A stretch of 64,000 bases of DNA from Candidatus Aalborgicola bjergmarkensis (lineage in GTDB: Bacteria; Pseudomonadota; Gammaproteobacteria; Burkholderiales; Burkholderiaceae_C): positions 62,001-126,000 of the forward strand of contig JADJFE010000012.1 in assembly GCA_016708725.1 (NCBI GenBank), written 5' to 3'. The position numbers and the translations under genes are program-made. Positions within the stretch are counted from its first letter, which is position 1. Each line of letters begins with the position of its first letter. Below the pieces are notes generated by a model. That model saw only the letters and a program-made list of their open reading frames with translations, was not told the origin of the DNA and did not search any database. Of this stretch, positions 17,256-25,700 are shown in pieces.

Positions 17256-18277
17256 CGCGTGGACTCCTGCGGATGTGGGAGCCAGCGCCACAGGCTTGCC
17301 CCAAAGTTAAACCCCGCACCAACACCGGCCAGCATCAGCAAACTGTCGGGCTTTATGTGCCCCTTGTCCACAGCCTCGCTCAGGGCAATGGCAATAGATG
17401 CCGAGCCGGTGTTGCCGATATCCTGCACATTGGTGAACGTGCGTTCGAGACCGAATTTCATCTTGCGGATGATGTACTCGATGAGCCGGAGGTTTGCTTG
17501 GTGGAAGATGAAGAAGTTGACCTCGTGCGTGGCTATACCGGATTTTTCGCAACTGCGGCGGATGACGGTGGGAAGATGTGTGATCGCCTGTTTCCACGTG
17601 GCCAAGCCGTTCATTTCCATCGAATCAATCGCTGGATCGAAGGTGCGTTCGCGAATAGGGTAGCTTGAACCGCCGCCGCGCATGCGCACGGACTCGTAGT
17701 TGGAGCTGTCGGTGTGGAAGGCGGAGGACTGGATGCCATACCCTGCCTCGCAACGACCAATGACAATTGCTCCGGCGCCATCGCTGAGGTAGATTGACGT
17801 GTTCACGTCTAAGCGGTCCACGTAGCGCGAACACAATTCAACGCCGACGACCAGCGCGTAGCGAACAGTGTCGTCCACGAGCATGCGATCAGAGGCCGCA
17901 GTCAAACCCGAGATCACACCCGCGCAGTTTGCCTGTAAATCATAAACTTGCGTGGCCTTGGCACCCAATTCATGATGGAGCTTGGCCGATAGAGGTGGAA
18001 AAATGTAGTCGCCGGAGAAGGTGCAGCAGATGATGATGTCCAACTGCGAAGCGTCAATGCCAGCCATAGCCAGTGCGCTACGGGCTGCCAGTGTTGCGAA
18101 GCCGCTGGCCGTGTCTTGCGGGTCCGCGAGGTAGCGGCGCTGAATTCCCGTTTTCTCGACTATCCACTCAGGCGTGACTGCGAGACCAAGGCAAAGTTCT
18201 TCGTTTGTCTCGATGCGTGTAGGCAGATGATGACCGACACCAATAATGCCGATACCGTAGGGTCTGGTAAAGCTCAT
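17252..18277 (-). CDS. 3-oxoacyl-ACP synthase III-like condensing enzyme
   Basis: The 341-residue KASIII-type enzyme probably condenses an acyl-CoA starter with an acyl-ACP extender. The catalytic triad is visible: Cys118 in LQANCAGVISG, His259 in FIFHQANLRLI and Asn289 in IGNTGSASIA. N-terminal GIGIIGVGHHLP is typical. The start at 18277 (MSFTRPYG) overlaps the upstream metallohydrolase stop by four bases; the 84-residue longer frame is antisense-like and lacks family character. Stand-alone KASIII genes of this kind are known in glycosylation islands, where they make short hydroxyacyl groups for amino sugars. Confidence 0.88.
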   Translation of the reverse strand: MSFTRPYGIGIIGVGHHLPTRIETNEELCLGLAVTPEWIVEKTGIQRRYLADPQDTASGFATLAARSALAMAGIDASQLDIIICCTFSGDYIFPPLSAKLHHELGAKATQVYDLQANCAGVISGLTAASDRMLVDDTVRYALVVGVELCSRYVDRLDVNTSIYLSDGAGAIVIGRCEAGYGIQSSAFHTDSSNYESVRMRGGGSSYPIRERTFDPAIDSMEMNGLATWKQAITHLPTVIRRSCEKSGIATHEVNFFIFHQANLRLIEYIIRKMKFGLERTFTNVQDIGNTGSASIAIALSEAVDKGHIKPDSLLMLAGVGAGFNFGASLWRWLPHPQESTR

Positions 18278-18969
18278 GAAGAGGACAGGGCAATGGTTTC
18301 GGAGTGCAGAAAGCGGATCAAAGGTTCGTTGCCAGACTTGATGGCACCGAGTTCGGACGACTCGCCATGGCCAGGCCAGACCATCATGTCGTCCGGGAAT
18401 TGGTTCCACAGTGCTAGGATGGATTGGCGAAGCTGCTTGGAATTCTCCCCCGGCAGGCGCGATAGGCCGACGCCTCGGCTGTAGAGCGTATCGCCGGTAA
18501 ACAGCGAGGGTCCATACTCGATCACGCAACTGCCCGGTGTGTGCCCCGGCGTCGCATGAAAGCGCACACAGCCACCACCGACAGCGATCTCGGCGCGCTC
18601 ACCAGCGAGTTGGGTGATATTGGGTATCACGACACGCGCCGGAACCTTGAAGGCCATCAGCAGGAAGTTAGACGAGCGCAGCGTCTTTAGGTCGTTCGCG
18701 TGCAAATATACGGGACAGGCGTAGCGTTCACAAAAGTACGCAGCACTGCCGATGTGATCGAAATGCCCGTGCGTACATAAAATCGCGCGGGGCACAAGCG
18801 CCAACTCTGCCAGCGCTGCTTCAATGGGAGATGGATCCAGTCCCGGGTCGACAATGAAGCATTCGCCCGGTACCTCGGTGGCGCACAAATAGCAGTTGGA
18901 TGGGAATATCCCGTTCGTAACCGTCCACACTTGGTCATGGTTGTACCCCCCAGGTATCGCATTCTTCAT
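18274..18969 (-). CDS. Metallo-beta-lactamase-fold hydrolase (glyoxalase II-like)
   Basis: The 231-residue enzyme has the metal-binding order of the MBL fold: CTHGHFDHIGS (HxHxDH), a TPGHTPGS histidine, LFTGDTLY (bridging Asp) and WPGHGESS. The substrate is often a thioester or lactone. In this operon a plausible role is a thioesterase that releases or proofreads acyl-ACP, but this is inference. The ATG at 18969 is one base after the stop of the upstream SDR. The longer 255-residue frame overlaps the SDR and is less likely. Confidence 0.8.
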   Translation of the reverse strand: MKNAIPGGYNHDQVWTVTNGIFPSNCYLCATEVPGECFIVDPGLDPSPIEAALAELALVPRAILCTHGHFDHIGSAAYFCERYACPVYLHANDLKTLRSSNFLLMAFKVPARVVIPNITQLAGERAEIAVGGGCVRFHATPGHTPGSCVIEYGPSLFTGDTLYSRGVGLSRLPGENSKQLRQSILALWNQFPDDMMVWPGHGESSELGAIKSGNEPLIRFLHSETIALSSS

Positions 18970-18970
18970 G

Positions 18971-19681
18971 TCAGTGCACTCCGCCGAGGTAGATGGTCTG
19001 TGCGGTGATATAGCCACTACTCTCAGACGCGAAGAAGTCAACCACGTTCAGGATATCGTCAGCCGTCGCATAGCGTGGAATCGGCAGTCGTGAAATGACA
19101 GCGTCGATCTTATCCCGAGGCAGTTGCCGAAGCATGCCCGTATCGATAGCCGTGATACCGAGCGTATTGCAAGTCACATTGATGCTGGCGAGTTCTTTGG
19201 CTAACACATTGGACAGGGTCGTCAATCCGGCCTTGCAGGCGGCGTATACCGAATCGCCTTCTGGTTCCAGACTTACGGCCATCGAACTGATATTGATGAT
19301 GCGACCTGAGTGGGTCTTGCGCATCAGTTTAGCGGCCTCGCGGGTGACGAGGAACGGGGCCAGCAAGTTGACGTTGACCATCGCCTGCGCGGCGGAAGCC
19401 GGCATGATCATTGCGTACTGTGAAGTCAGCACAGCAGCGTTGTTGATGACGATGTCCAACGTCTTGACCGTCTGCCGAAGCAAACTGAAAACTCTCTGCA
19501 ACTCGGCTGGTTGACCGATGTCGGCACAATAATGCAAGTAGTGCTCGTGGGTGCAAGTGGCCTCGCCGCGTGCAATACCGATGACCATTGCGCCCTCTGT
19601 CAAAAAGTGTCGTGTGAGGATGTCGCCCACCCCGCGCGTACTTCCGGTGACCAGCACGTGCTTTGATAGGTACTTACTCAC
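18971..19681 (-). CDS. Short-chain dehydrogenase/reductase
   Basis: The 236-residue SDR has HVLVTGSTRGVGDIL (cofactor loop), DIVINNAAV, IINISSMAV, the active-site YAACKAGL and a closing FFASESSGYITAQTIYLGG. Similarity is to FabG-type 3-oxoacyl-ACP reductases. It probably reduces a keto group on the carrier-bound acyl chain, or on the sugar, in this pathway. It is the second reductase of the operon beside the MaoC-SDR fusion, so two different reductions may be needed. It is 24 bases after the ACP gene. The start appears to be GTG. Confidence 0.82.
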   Translation of the reverse strand: MSKYLSKHVLVTGSTRGVGDILTRHFLTEGAMVIGIARGEATCTHEHYLHYCADIGQPAELQRVFSLLRQTVKTLDIVINNAAVLTSQYAMIMPASAAQAMVNVNLLAPFLVTREAAKLMRKTHSGRIINISSMAVSLEPEGDSVYAACKAGLTTLSNVLAKELASINVTCNTLGITAIDTGMLRQLPRDKIDAVISRLPIPRYATADDILNVVDFFASESSGYITAQTIYLGGVH

Positions 19682-19705
19682 GCCCGTTCCAGCCTTGATT
19701 CAAGT

Positions 19706-19999
19706 TTACGCCAGTCGCTTTAAGATGTAGTCTGCCAAGGTGCTCACGCTTGAAAATGGCGAAACATCTTGACTCATCGCTTCGTCGTCGGTCAGGCTCA
19801 CAGATTGGCCTAATTCGTCGGAGACAGCCGTCTCCACATCGACTATGACCGAAACCAGTGATAGCGAGTCCAGCGTGGCATCGGGTCCGAAGAGCTTGGT
19901 ATCAAGCGCCAGTGGAACTGCCTTTTCAGCATTCAGTTCCTCGTTGAGTGCGCTCAGCGCGCGGTAAATAATGTCGACGACAGCTTGTTTATCAGTCAT
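19706..19999 (-). CDS. Acyl carrier protein-like protein
   Basis: The 97-residue acidic protein shows the carrier-protein pattern with the phosphopantetheine serine in ATLDSLSLVSVIVDVE, followed by SDELGQSV and a last helix TLADYILKRL. It is longer than a housekeeping ACP and differs from the 80-residue ACP beside fkbH, so the operon has two distinct carriers. Its neighbours are a reductase (downstream) and a GNAT acetyltransferase (upstream, three bases away). This suggests that it carries the chain that the GNAT transfers. Confidence 0.8.
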   Translation of the reverse strand: MTDKQAVVDIIYRALSALNEELNAEKAVPLALDTKLFGPDATLDSLSLVSVIVDVETAVSDELGQSVSLTDDEAMSQDVSPFSSVSTLADYILKRLA

Positions 20000-20002
20000 G
20001 GG

Positions 20003-20617
20003 TCACTCCGGCAAGTTTGATTGGGCAATGGGCAGCCGAGCGGCTGCGATGAGAGATTCGAGTCGGGGCAGGGTAACACGCCGGTACTCATCGGCCAGCA
20101 GGCCGAAGAGTATCGCATCCTGTGATTTTCCGTTTAAGAACAAATGCTGACGCAGACAACCTTCTCGAACCATGCCCAAGTAGGTCTGCCATTTGATCAT
20201 TCGGTGGTTATTTGACGCCACGATGCCCCAGATGCGCCGCAACTCCAAACGATCAAACGCAAGCTCGTAAAGTAGTTTCATTGCCTCCGCCGCAGCGGGG
20301 ATGCCTTGGGCGGCTTCTTCGTCGCCAATCAAGAAACGACCAGGTTCTCCGACACGGTTCGCTACATCGATGCCCGACAGCGACAACATCCCGATCGGCT
20401 TGTCTGCGCGAGTCTCGATGATAAAGTTGTGTTCGTTGGTCGGCCGGCTGGTAATCCAAGAGATTTGTTGCTCGACGGTTTGTGCACCTTGGTTCAACAG
20501 TGCTGCGCGCTCACCCCTCCGCCAGCGAAAGGTGAACTCTGCATCGTCAATCCGGAGTGGGCGTAAATTAACGTATCGACCTCGCAATATGAACTTGTCG
20601 TCGAGAAACTGTGGCAT
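20003..20617 (-). CDS. GNAT-family N-acyltransferase
   Basis: The 204-residue protein has the GNAT layout: LRPLRIDDAEFTFRWR at the start, KPIGMLSLSGID, RFLIGDEEAAQGIPAAAEAMKLL (acyl-CoA/pantetheine loop), RLELRRIWGIVASNNHRMIKWQTYLGM and a final strand. It is the only clear acyltransferase in the operon and so the best candidate to move the acyl chain from ACP or CoA to the amino group of the 3-amino sugar. The start at 20617 (MPQFLDDKF) follows the upstream stop by eight bases. The longer 297-residue frame runs antisense-like into the methyltransferase gene. Confidence 0.82.
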   Translation of the reverse strand: MPQFLDDKFILRGRYVNLRPLRIDDAEFTFRWRRGERAALLNQGAQTVEQQISWITSRPTNEHNFIIETRADKPIGMLSLSGIDVANRVGEPGRFLIGDEEAAQGIPAAAEAMKLLYELAFDRLELRRIWGIVASNNHRMIKWQTYLGMVREGCLRQHLFLNGKSQDAILFGLLADEYRRVTLPRLESLIAAARLPIAQSNLPE

Positions 20618-20625
20618 GCTGAACC

Positions 20626-21543
20626 TCAGTAGACAATGAAGGCCGCCGCCAGCGGAACCGGCACACCCTTTGCGGGAGGTGTGTAAGCGGCTGCGACGAA
20701 TAACTGTTCGAGCCGGAATCCGGCGATTTCCAGATGTGCTAACACCTCTTCGGCATTCCGATACAGGTAGATATGATCCGCATGTGCGGCATTCAGTGCG
20801 GCGGTGATGAAAGCTTTCCCCCCCGGGGCGAGACCTTGACGAAGAGCTTTCAGGAAATGCACCGGCTGCTCCAAGTGCTCCAACACCTCGACGCAAACCA
20901 ACCAGGGAACAGGTTCGATCGGCGAAACGATGATGTCCTGCTGATTCATCGTGAATCGGTCGGCAACAGCGGCAGCACGTAAGTGCTGAATCGCAAAGGC
21001 GCAGGAAAATGGGCTGATATCGAAGCCTGTTCCACGAGCCTCGGGAATGCGGTCAAGGATACGGCGCGAGTACACCGCAGTACCCACCCCCACCTCGGCA
21101 AAACGTGTATCGCCGCCAGCTTGGCCCATGGGCACCAAGAATGCGGTATCGAAAAATCGCAACTGTCGGTAGTGGTGCAGCCACAGAAAATGGGACAACA
21201 ACAGGCCGGGCAAATACTCCCGCATCATGTGCGCTTCGTTGAAATACACCTCTCCAGCCGCCTCGGCAAATGTTTTTTTTGGATATTCGCGAACATTTTC
21301 AAATGCCTTTTGACGGCGCATCGAATCTAGCGAAAAGGCCGAATATCCCTTCATCGCCGAGTCTAGATCTTCATCATTGAGAAACAGGCTATCCAGGATT
21401 AGCTCGAAATCCTCGGCCCATGTCACACCAAACTCGGTCAGAGCCCGAACTGTGAGGTTTTTGGATAATTTGTACTTCTCCCCAATCAGTGCAATAAGTC
21501 GTTGAACTTTGGGGCCTACATTCGATGTAATCATTGATATCAA
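20626..21543 (-). CDS. Class I SAM-dependent methyltransferase
   Basis: The 305-residue protein has an uncharacterised helical N-terminal third and a methyltransferase core: TRFAEVGVGTAVYSRRIL (SAM loop), ARGTGFDISP, PWLVCVEVLEHLEQPVHF and LAPGGKAFITAALNAAHADH. A C-terminal strand region follows. In acyl-sugar clusters such enzymes commonly O-methylate the sugar or the acyl chain; here the target is unknown. It lies between the GNAT gene (eight-base gap) and an AT-rich 130-base spacer, so it could be the first gene of the acyl part of the operon. Confidence 0.8.
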   Translation of the reverse strand: MISMITSNVGPKVQRLIALIGEKYKLSKNLTVRALTEFGVTWAEDFELILDSLFLNDEDLDSAMKGYSAFSLDSMRRQKAFENVREYPKKTFAEAAGEVYFNEAHMMREYLPGLLLSHFLWLHHYRQLRFFDTAFLVPMGQAGGDTRFAEVGVGTAVYSRRILDRIPEARGTGFDISPFSCAFAIQHLRAAAVADRFTMNQQDIIVSPIEPVPWLVCVEVLEHLEQPVHFLKALRQGLAPGGKAFITAALNAAHADHIYLYRNAEEVLAHLEIAGFRLEQLFVAAAYTPPAKGVPVPLAAAFIVY

Positions 21544-21673
21544 AATCAGAAATGAATCGTTCTGAGAAATTATGGAATGGCTAGCTGCTAAGCACCATCG
21601 ATACCGTCCTCAACCGAACCAGGAATTTCTACAGGAAGGGTGATCGCACCGTTGTGGGTATTCAGGAAACTGC

Positions 21674-22780
21674 TTAACCACGCTGTCTCCCCATTCCGTA
21701 ATAGCCGTCGGAATAAGAACGGTCGGCCACTCGGACTTTGGCGACCGCACTCTCCACCAGTTTCAATATGTGTTCGCACCGTGCATCTACGTGGTACTTT
21801 TCCAGACCATCCAAAACACGTTGTATCAAACCGCCTTTTCCGAAAGAGTCGAACTTCTTGACAGCTGCCTCCTGAATGGCGACGGGATCAATCAAGTCTG
21901 CTACTTCGTAATACAGAGGCAAATCGCCCAGGATGGAGACTTCGGGGAAGTTCTTCAAAAACGAGGGAAGAACAGGAATGCCCCCGGTGATCATGGCGTT
22001 GTAGCCACGCAGTGGGAGCCCTCCCAAAACAGGCATGACCCAATGGGTTTTGTGACCACACCACTCCTGAAAATTCTCCAAGTCAGTGCGTTTCTTATAG
22101 TCATTGTTTCCAAATCGCACCGAAGGAAATGCTTTCATCACCGACGCAATAGCCCGGTTGCGGCGAGGATAGTTCGCGTAGAAGTAGTGCACACCCAGTG
22201 GGTCATTGCTGCGCTCGGCCAGAACGGTGTCAATATTCTGCAGAATGAATTCGCGGGTCCACTGGTAAGCCCCGCCGAATACCGGACCCAAGACATTGGG
22301 GTTGAAATGTGACAGAAAGTAGGCGTTTTCCGACCCCCCTGAGATATAGAAATCAGAATACATGGCCACCATGCTGCTCATGTAAGTCCAGTGCTGCGAG
22401 TCCCAATCCCAGATGACAAACAACGCCTGTGGATTGCTCTGGTAGAAATCCACATAGGTCGGCAAGGTCGACCCGATATCGTTATTGGTCAGTATGAAAA
22501 TACTGTCGGCGGGCGGGTTGAGGGATGGCGCAGAAAAGAAACCTTCCGGCAAATAGTTGTAGCGTCGGCCCGCACCCACAGTGCGAACATTCTTCAGGTC
22601 GTTGCCAAAAAAGACGGTTCCTATCTTTTTCAAACCATCTGATTGAAGCTTGGTCTCCAACTGTTGCAGCTTGACATAGGAAATCGAGTCGAACATCGGA
22701 TCCTGTAAAAGATCGAACATTTCCTTTTTCAGGGCGGTCAGTTTGCCTACAACGCCAGTGGTTGCGTCAAAAATGCTCAT
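21674..22780 (-). CDS. Uncharacterised glycan-cluster protein, possible glycosyltransferase
   Basis: I do not recognise this 368-residue protein with confidence. It is soluble, aromatic-rich, with IFILTNNDIGSTLPTYVDF, LFVIWDWDSQHW, SDFYISGGSENAYFLSHFNP and the C-terminal PVLGGLPLRGYNAMITGGIPVLP. The last segment recalls the 'selects or conceals a region' loops of exostosin-like and GT1-like transferases. It overlaps by four bases (ATGA) the deleted methyltransferase frame upstream, so the two are coupled. Its place at the head of the amino-sugar operon suggests a role in attaching or ordering the sugar, but this is inference. Confidence 0.5.
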   Translation of the reverse strand: MSIFDATTGVVGKLTALKKEMFDLLQDPMFDSISYVKLQQLETKLQSDGLKKIGTVFFGNDLKNVRTVGAGRRYNYLPEGFFSAPSLNPPADSIFILTNNDIGSTLPTYVDFYQSNPQALFVIWDWDSQHWTYMSSMVAMYSDFYISGGSENAYFLSHFNPNVLGPVFGGAYQWTREFILQNIDTVLAERSNDPLGVHYFYANYPRRNRAIASVMKAFPSVRFGNNDYKKRTDLENFQEWCGHKTHWVMPVLGGLPLRGYNAMITGGIPVLPSFLKNFPEVSILGDLPLYYEVADLIDPVAIQEAAVKKFDSFGKGGLIQRVLDGLEKYHVDARCEHILKLVESAVAKVRVADRSYSDGYYGMGRQRG

Positions 22781-22977
22781 AGTGGATAGGCGTGATCAGG
22801 CTTTGGTGATTTTTGCAATACGGTCAGCAGATGTGGGCCGCGCCACTCCTGCAGCCTTGCGGTGAAGTGGCCCTTGAAGCCATAGATGGAGGCCCAGGGC
22901 AATCCGCCAGGAGCCTGATCTGCGTTGAAAGGATTTTTTGGATTGGGGCCGCTGCCCAAATCTAAACTTCTGGTCAT
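22777..22977 (-). pseudogene. Internally deleted copy of the glycan-locus methyltransferase
   Basis: The 66-codon frame starts MTRSLDLGSGPNPKN and ends in a segment homologous to the C-terminus of the methyltransferase at 8858-9373 (SPWAVIYGFKG there; GLPWASIYGFKG here, then EWRGPHLLTVLQK). About 90 codons of the middle, including the acidic SAM contact and the LTPGGLF strand, are missing, so it cannot be an active methyltransferase. The frame is still open and ends in an ATGA overlap with the next gene, so translation coupling has been kept. Upstream GAGA at a suitable distance could serve as a weak ribosome site. Confidence 0.8.
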
Positions 22978-23073
22978 TCTGTCTCTCGATTAAAACGCTC
23001 TGTTTTCGATGCGGACGAGTACGCAAAATGCGCGCCAGTCAGCCTGCATTTTCGTTTTCCTGGTGAAGCCCGA

Positions 23074-23367
23074 TTAGGGAAGCAATGGCGGAAAGGCGTT
23101 GGTATTCATAAAACCACGTAGCAGCACAATGTGGTAACGATGTACAAAATGCATCTGGGCGGATCCTGTCTGTGTATAGAAGACAATGTCGAACTTATCG
23201 GCCAAATCCTCAATATAACCATGTTTCTGCGTCCATTGAATGTACCATATCTGGACAGTGCCAAGTTCTCCTTTCTCATTGGCGTATGCGCGTGTCTGAC
23301 CCGGTAGTCTGAGCAACTGCGTCTGGTCCTGCCGCATCTGTGGTACGAAAAAAGGGCAGACGATCAC
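23074..23367 (-). CDS. Hypothetical protein, unrecognised
   Basis: This 97-codon frame begins at a GTG and has an internal ATG (MRQDQTQLLRLPG) that could be the true start. It includes KGELGTVQIWYIQWTQKHGYIEDLADKFDIVFYT split over the middle and ends NAFPPLLP. I know no family for it. It lies in an otherwise empty stretch of about 480 bases (22978-23459) between the glycan operon and the Uma2-like gene. The region may be degraded sequence. Confidence that it is a real gene is low. Confidence 0.3.
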   Translation of the reverse strand: MIVCPFFVPQMRQDQTQLLRLPGQTRAYANEKGELGTVQIWYIQWTQKHGYIEDLADKFDIVFYTQTGSAQMHFVHRYHIVLLRGFMNTNAFPPLLP

Positions 23368-23459
23368 TCACTTTCCTGGATCAGGATTTCCCACAGTTTG
23401 GGCCACTCTCTCTTGTATGATGGTCCCCATTGAGTACCTCTTACTTTGGAAGTAGATTT

Positions 23460-24026
23460 ATGGGGCTTCCCCTGCAATATCTCAGCCTTGAAGCGTTTTT
23501 GGCATGGGAGAACGAGCAGCCAGAGCGACACGAATACCACCGGGGGGAGTACTTCTGCATGGTGGGCGGTCGGCGCGGGCATGGTCGTGTTATTGCCAAT
23601 CTCATGCGCCACCTTGGGAATCATTTCGACGCCAGCCCGTGCCAGGCCTTCAGCGAAAACATGAAGGTGCAAGTGGGCACCGACAGCATTTTGTACCCCG
23701 ATGTGTTTGTTACGTGCGACAAGCATTTCAGCGCAACTGAAACAGTCTTCACCTCGCCAGTGATAGTAATAGAGGTGCTATCACCCAGCACGCAAGGGTA
23801 TGACCGCAGTGCAAAGTTTGCCATCTACCGCCGACTGGCATCCCTTCGCGAGTATGCACTCATTGATCCGGACACACGGCGTGTAGAAGTGTTTCGGCCC
23901 AACTCTGACGGGAACTGGACCTTATTCGACATGACAGAGCGAGGCTCGATACGTCTGGAGTGCGTGGACTTTGAGCTGTCCATTGAAAAAATTTTCCAGG
24001 GCATGGACAGCGCGCCGGAAATGTAA
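23460..24026 (+). CDS. Uma2-family (DUF820) nuclease-like protein
   Basis: The 188-residue protein belongs to the PD-(D/E)XK-like Uma2 family, which is abundant in cyanobacteria and scattered in proteobacteria and has no settled role. Typical motifs are YLSLEAFLAWENEQPERHEY, GEYFCMVGG, HGRVIANLMRHL, ILYPDVFVTCD (catalytic Asp region) and PVIVIEVLSPST (E-x-L strand), then RSAKFAIYRRLASLREYALID. The ATG at 23460 is preferred to a TTG at 23430. It stands alone. Uma2 genes often move between genomes. Confidence 0.88.
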   Translation: MGLPLQYLSLEAFLAWENEQPERHEYHRGEYFCMVGGRRGHGRVIANLMRHLGNHFDASPCQAFSENMKVQVGTDSILYPDVFVTCDKHFSATETVFTSPVIVIEVLSPSTQGYDRSAKFAIYRRLASLREYALIDPDTRRVEVFRPNSDGNWTLFDMTERGSIRLECVDFELSIEKIFQGMDSAPEM

Positions 24027-24043
24027 TTCTCTACACCAGGCGG

Positions 24044-25657
24044 CTATCTACCCCCCGCTATGCGCACCAGAGCTGCAGCGTAGGTGTGGTGTTTCTTGTT
24101 GGCCGGATTGATTTCCCGCACCCGGTCCAGCAAGCTCTTGACCTCGCGAATGATGGCGTCGTTGCGTCCCTCCTTGGTCATCTGGCCAATGAGCAAACCA
24201 CACAAATTCATGATGACCACCTCGCTGTTGGGCAGGTTCTGGACGGCCGTGCGCAGTAGTTTGGCGCCCTCCTGGTACTCGCCCTTCTTGGCCAGTAAAA
24301 CGCCCTGGTTGTTGATGTTGATCACTTCTTGCCGGGATTCCTGGATCAGTGCCTGGCCTTCTTCCTTCATGTTGACACTCTCGAAGACATTCGCCACCTG
24401 GCGCGAAATTTCGAGGTTTTCATGGTTATTCTTCACGAGGTCGCTCAAGAGTTCAAATGCCTGTTCCTTCTTGCCGATCTTGAGCATGCTTTGTGCCATT
24501 TCCATGGCAACTTCGGTGCTAACCTTGCCCGGAAGCTGGCTCATCAAGTCTGCGGCGGTCGCCATGGCCGCCTCGGCTTTGTCAGTTTGCCCCATGCTGC
24601 CATACACCGTGCTTTCGACTGCTGCAGTCTGTATGGTTGCTTCGATATTTCCCTTGAAGGTGACTTTGCTACGCGCCAGCACCTTAAGCGCCTCGTCCGG
24701 TGCATGCTTATCGGTCAATACCTTGGCCAGGCCAGAATAAATTGCGGGACTCTTGTGGGAAGAAAACTCACTGATCTTGACCGTGGTTTCAAATGCTTTT
24801 TGCGCAATATCCAGATCGCCATTTTTATAGGCCGTATCGCCCAGATTCTTTTGCCTGACGGGCGAATTCGGCGACAACTTGACGGCCTCCTGTAAAATCT
24901 GCTGCGCTTGTCGGCTGTCACCCAGTGCATCCAGTGCTTTCACCAGCCAATCCGATGCCTCCATGTACATGCGGTTTTCCTGCAGCACCTGTTGAAATAT
25001 CAGTTTTGCCGCTTCGTAATCGCCCGCGTAAAACAGGACTTTCCCCAAGCCGGTTCTGGCCCAGGGGATATTGCGCATCACCAATATCGATTCAAATACT
25101 GCCTTGGCAGCGTTGTAGTCACCGATTTGCAACAATAAATCACTTTTGATGCGCAAAATCTCCTGCGGGTTGTTGGCCTGGGCGCTCAATTGCAGGTCGC
25201 AATGGGCAATGGCCGCAGTGTAGTCCTTGGCCTTGATGGCGGTTTCAATACCAACGAGGGATTGTTTTCGGGCAATCAATTTTTCCAGCCGACTTTCAAG
25301 CAAGCTCTGGTTGATGGGTTTTAGCAAATAGTCGTCAGGTTTGACCTCCGCTGCACCCATCACCATGTCGGTCGTTTTTTCTGCCGTGACCATCACCCAG
25401 ATGGTGGAAATGCCGACGTAGTTGCGCATTCTGGCTTCATCAAGCACCTGTTGGCCGTTTTGTCCGATACCCAGATTGAAATCGCAAATCACAATGTCAA
25501 AGGTATTCTGGCGCAACTGGTTGAGGGCTTCGGGCCCGTTACCGGCACTGACGACCTGGGTAACGCCCATGGAGCGCACAAAGTTGCCGAGCATGGTACG
25601 CATACCCTGAAAATCGTCAATCACCAATATTCTGGCTTTGCTCAGTGAAGCAGTCAT
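24044..25657 (-). CDS. Response regulator with REC domain and TPR repeats
   Basis: The 537-residue protein has an N-terminal receiver domain (residues about 8-125) with ILVIDDFQGM, the phospho-acceptor region FDIVICDFNLG, a VMVTAEKT switch threonine and the DDYLLKPI lysine. It is followed by about 400 residues of TPR repeats, for example YNAAKAVFESILVMRN, GDYEAAKLIFQQVLQ and NGDLDIAQKAFE. There is no DNA-binding or enzymatic output domain, so output is probably by protein contact. It lies directly downstream of the soluble histidine kinase gene, its likely partner. TPR-type REC proteins of this layout are found near chemotaxis- or biofilm-like signalling, but the pathway here is unknown. Confidence 0.87.
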   Translation of the reverse strand: MTASLSKARILVIDDFQGMRTMLGNFVRSMGVTQVVSAGNGPEALNQLRQNTFDIVICDFNLGIGQNGQQVLDEARMRNYVGISTIWVMVTAEKTTDMVMGAAEVKPDDYLLKPINQSLLESRLEKLIARKQSLVGIETAIKAKDYTAAIAHCDLQLSAQANNPQEILRIKSDLLLQIGDYNAAKAVFESILVMRNIPWARTGLGKVLFYAGDYEAAKLIFQQVLQENRMYMEASDWLVKALDALGDSRQAQQILQEAVKLSPNSPVRQKNLGDTAYKNGDLDIAQKAFETTVKISEFSSHKSPAIYSGLAKVLTDKHAPDEALKVLARSKVTFKGNIEATIQTAAVESTVYGSMGQTDKAEAAMATAADLMSQLPGKVSTEVAMEMAQSMLKIGKKEQAFELLSDLVKNNHENLEISRQVANVFESVNMKEEGQALIQESRQEVININNQGVLLAKKGEYQEGAKLLRTAVQNLPNSEVVIMNLCGLLIGQMTKEGRNDAIIREVKSLLDRVREINPANKKHHTYAAALVRIAGGR

Positions 25658-25700
25658 CGCCCGTCTCTTTCTTCTGTTTCTTCTCTTCCGTTCAGGTTTT

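Noticed and set aside
23364..23726. 120-codon minus-strand frame overlapping the Uma2-like gene
   Set aside because: Most of it is antisense to the Uma2-like gene. Only its last 25 codons lie outside, and they lack a start codon of their own.
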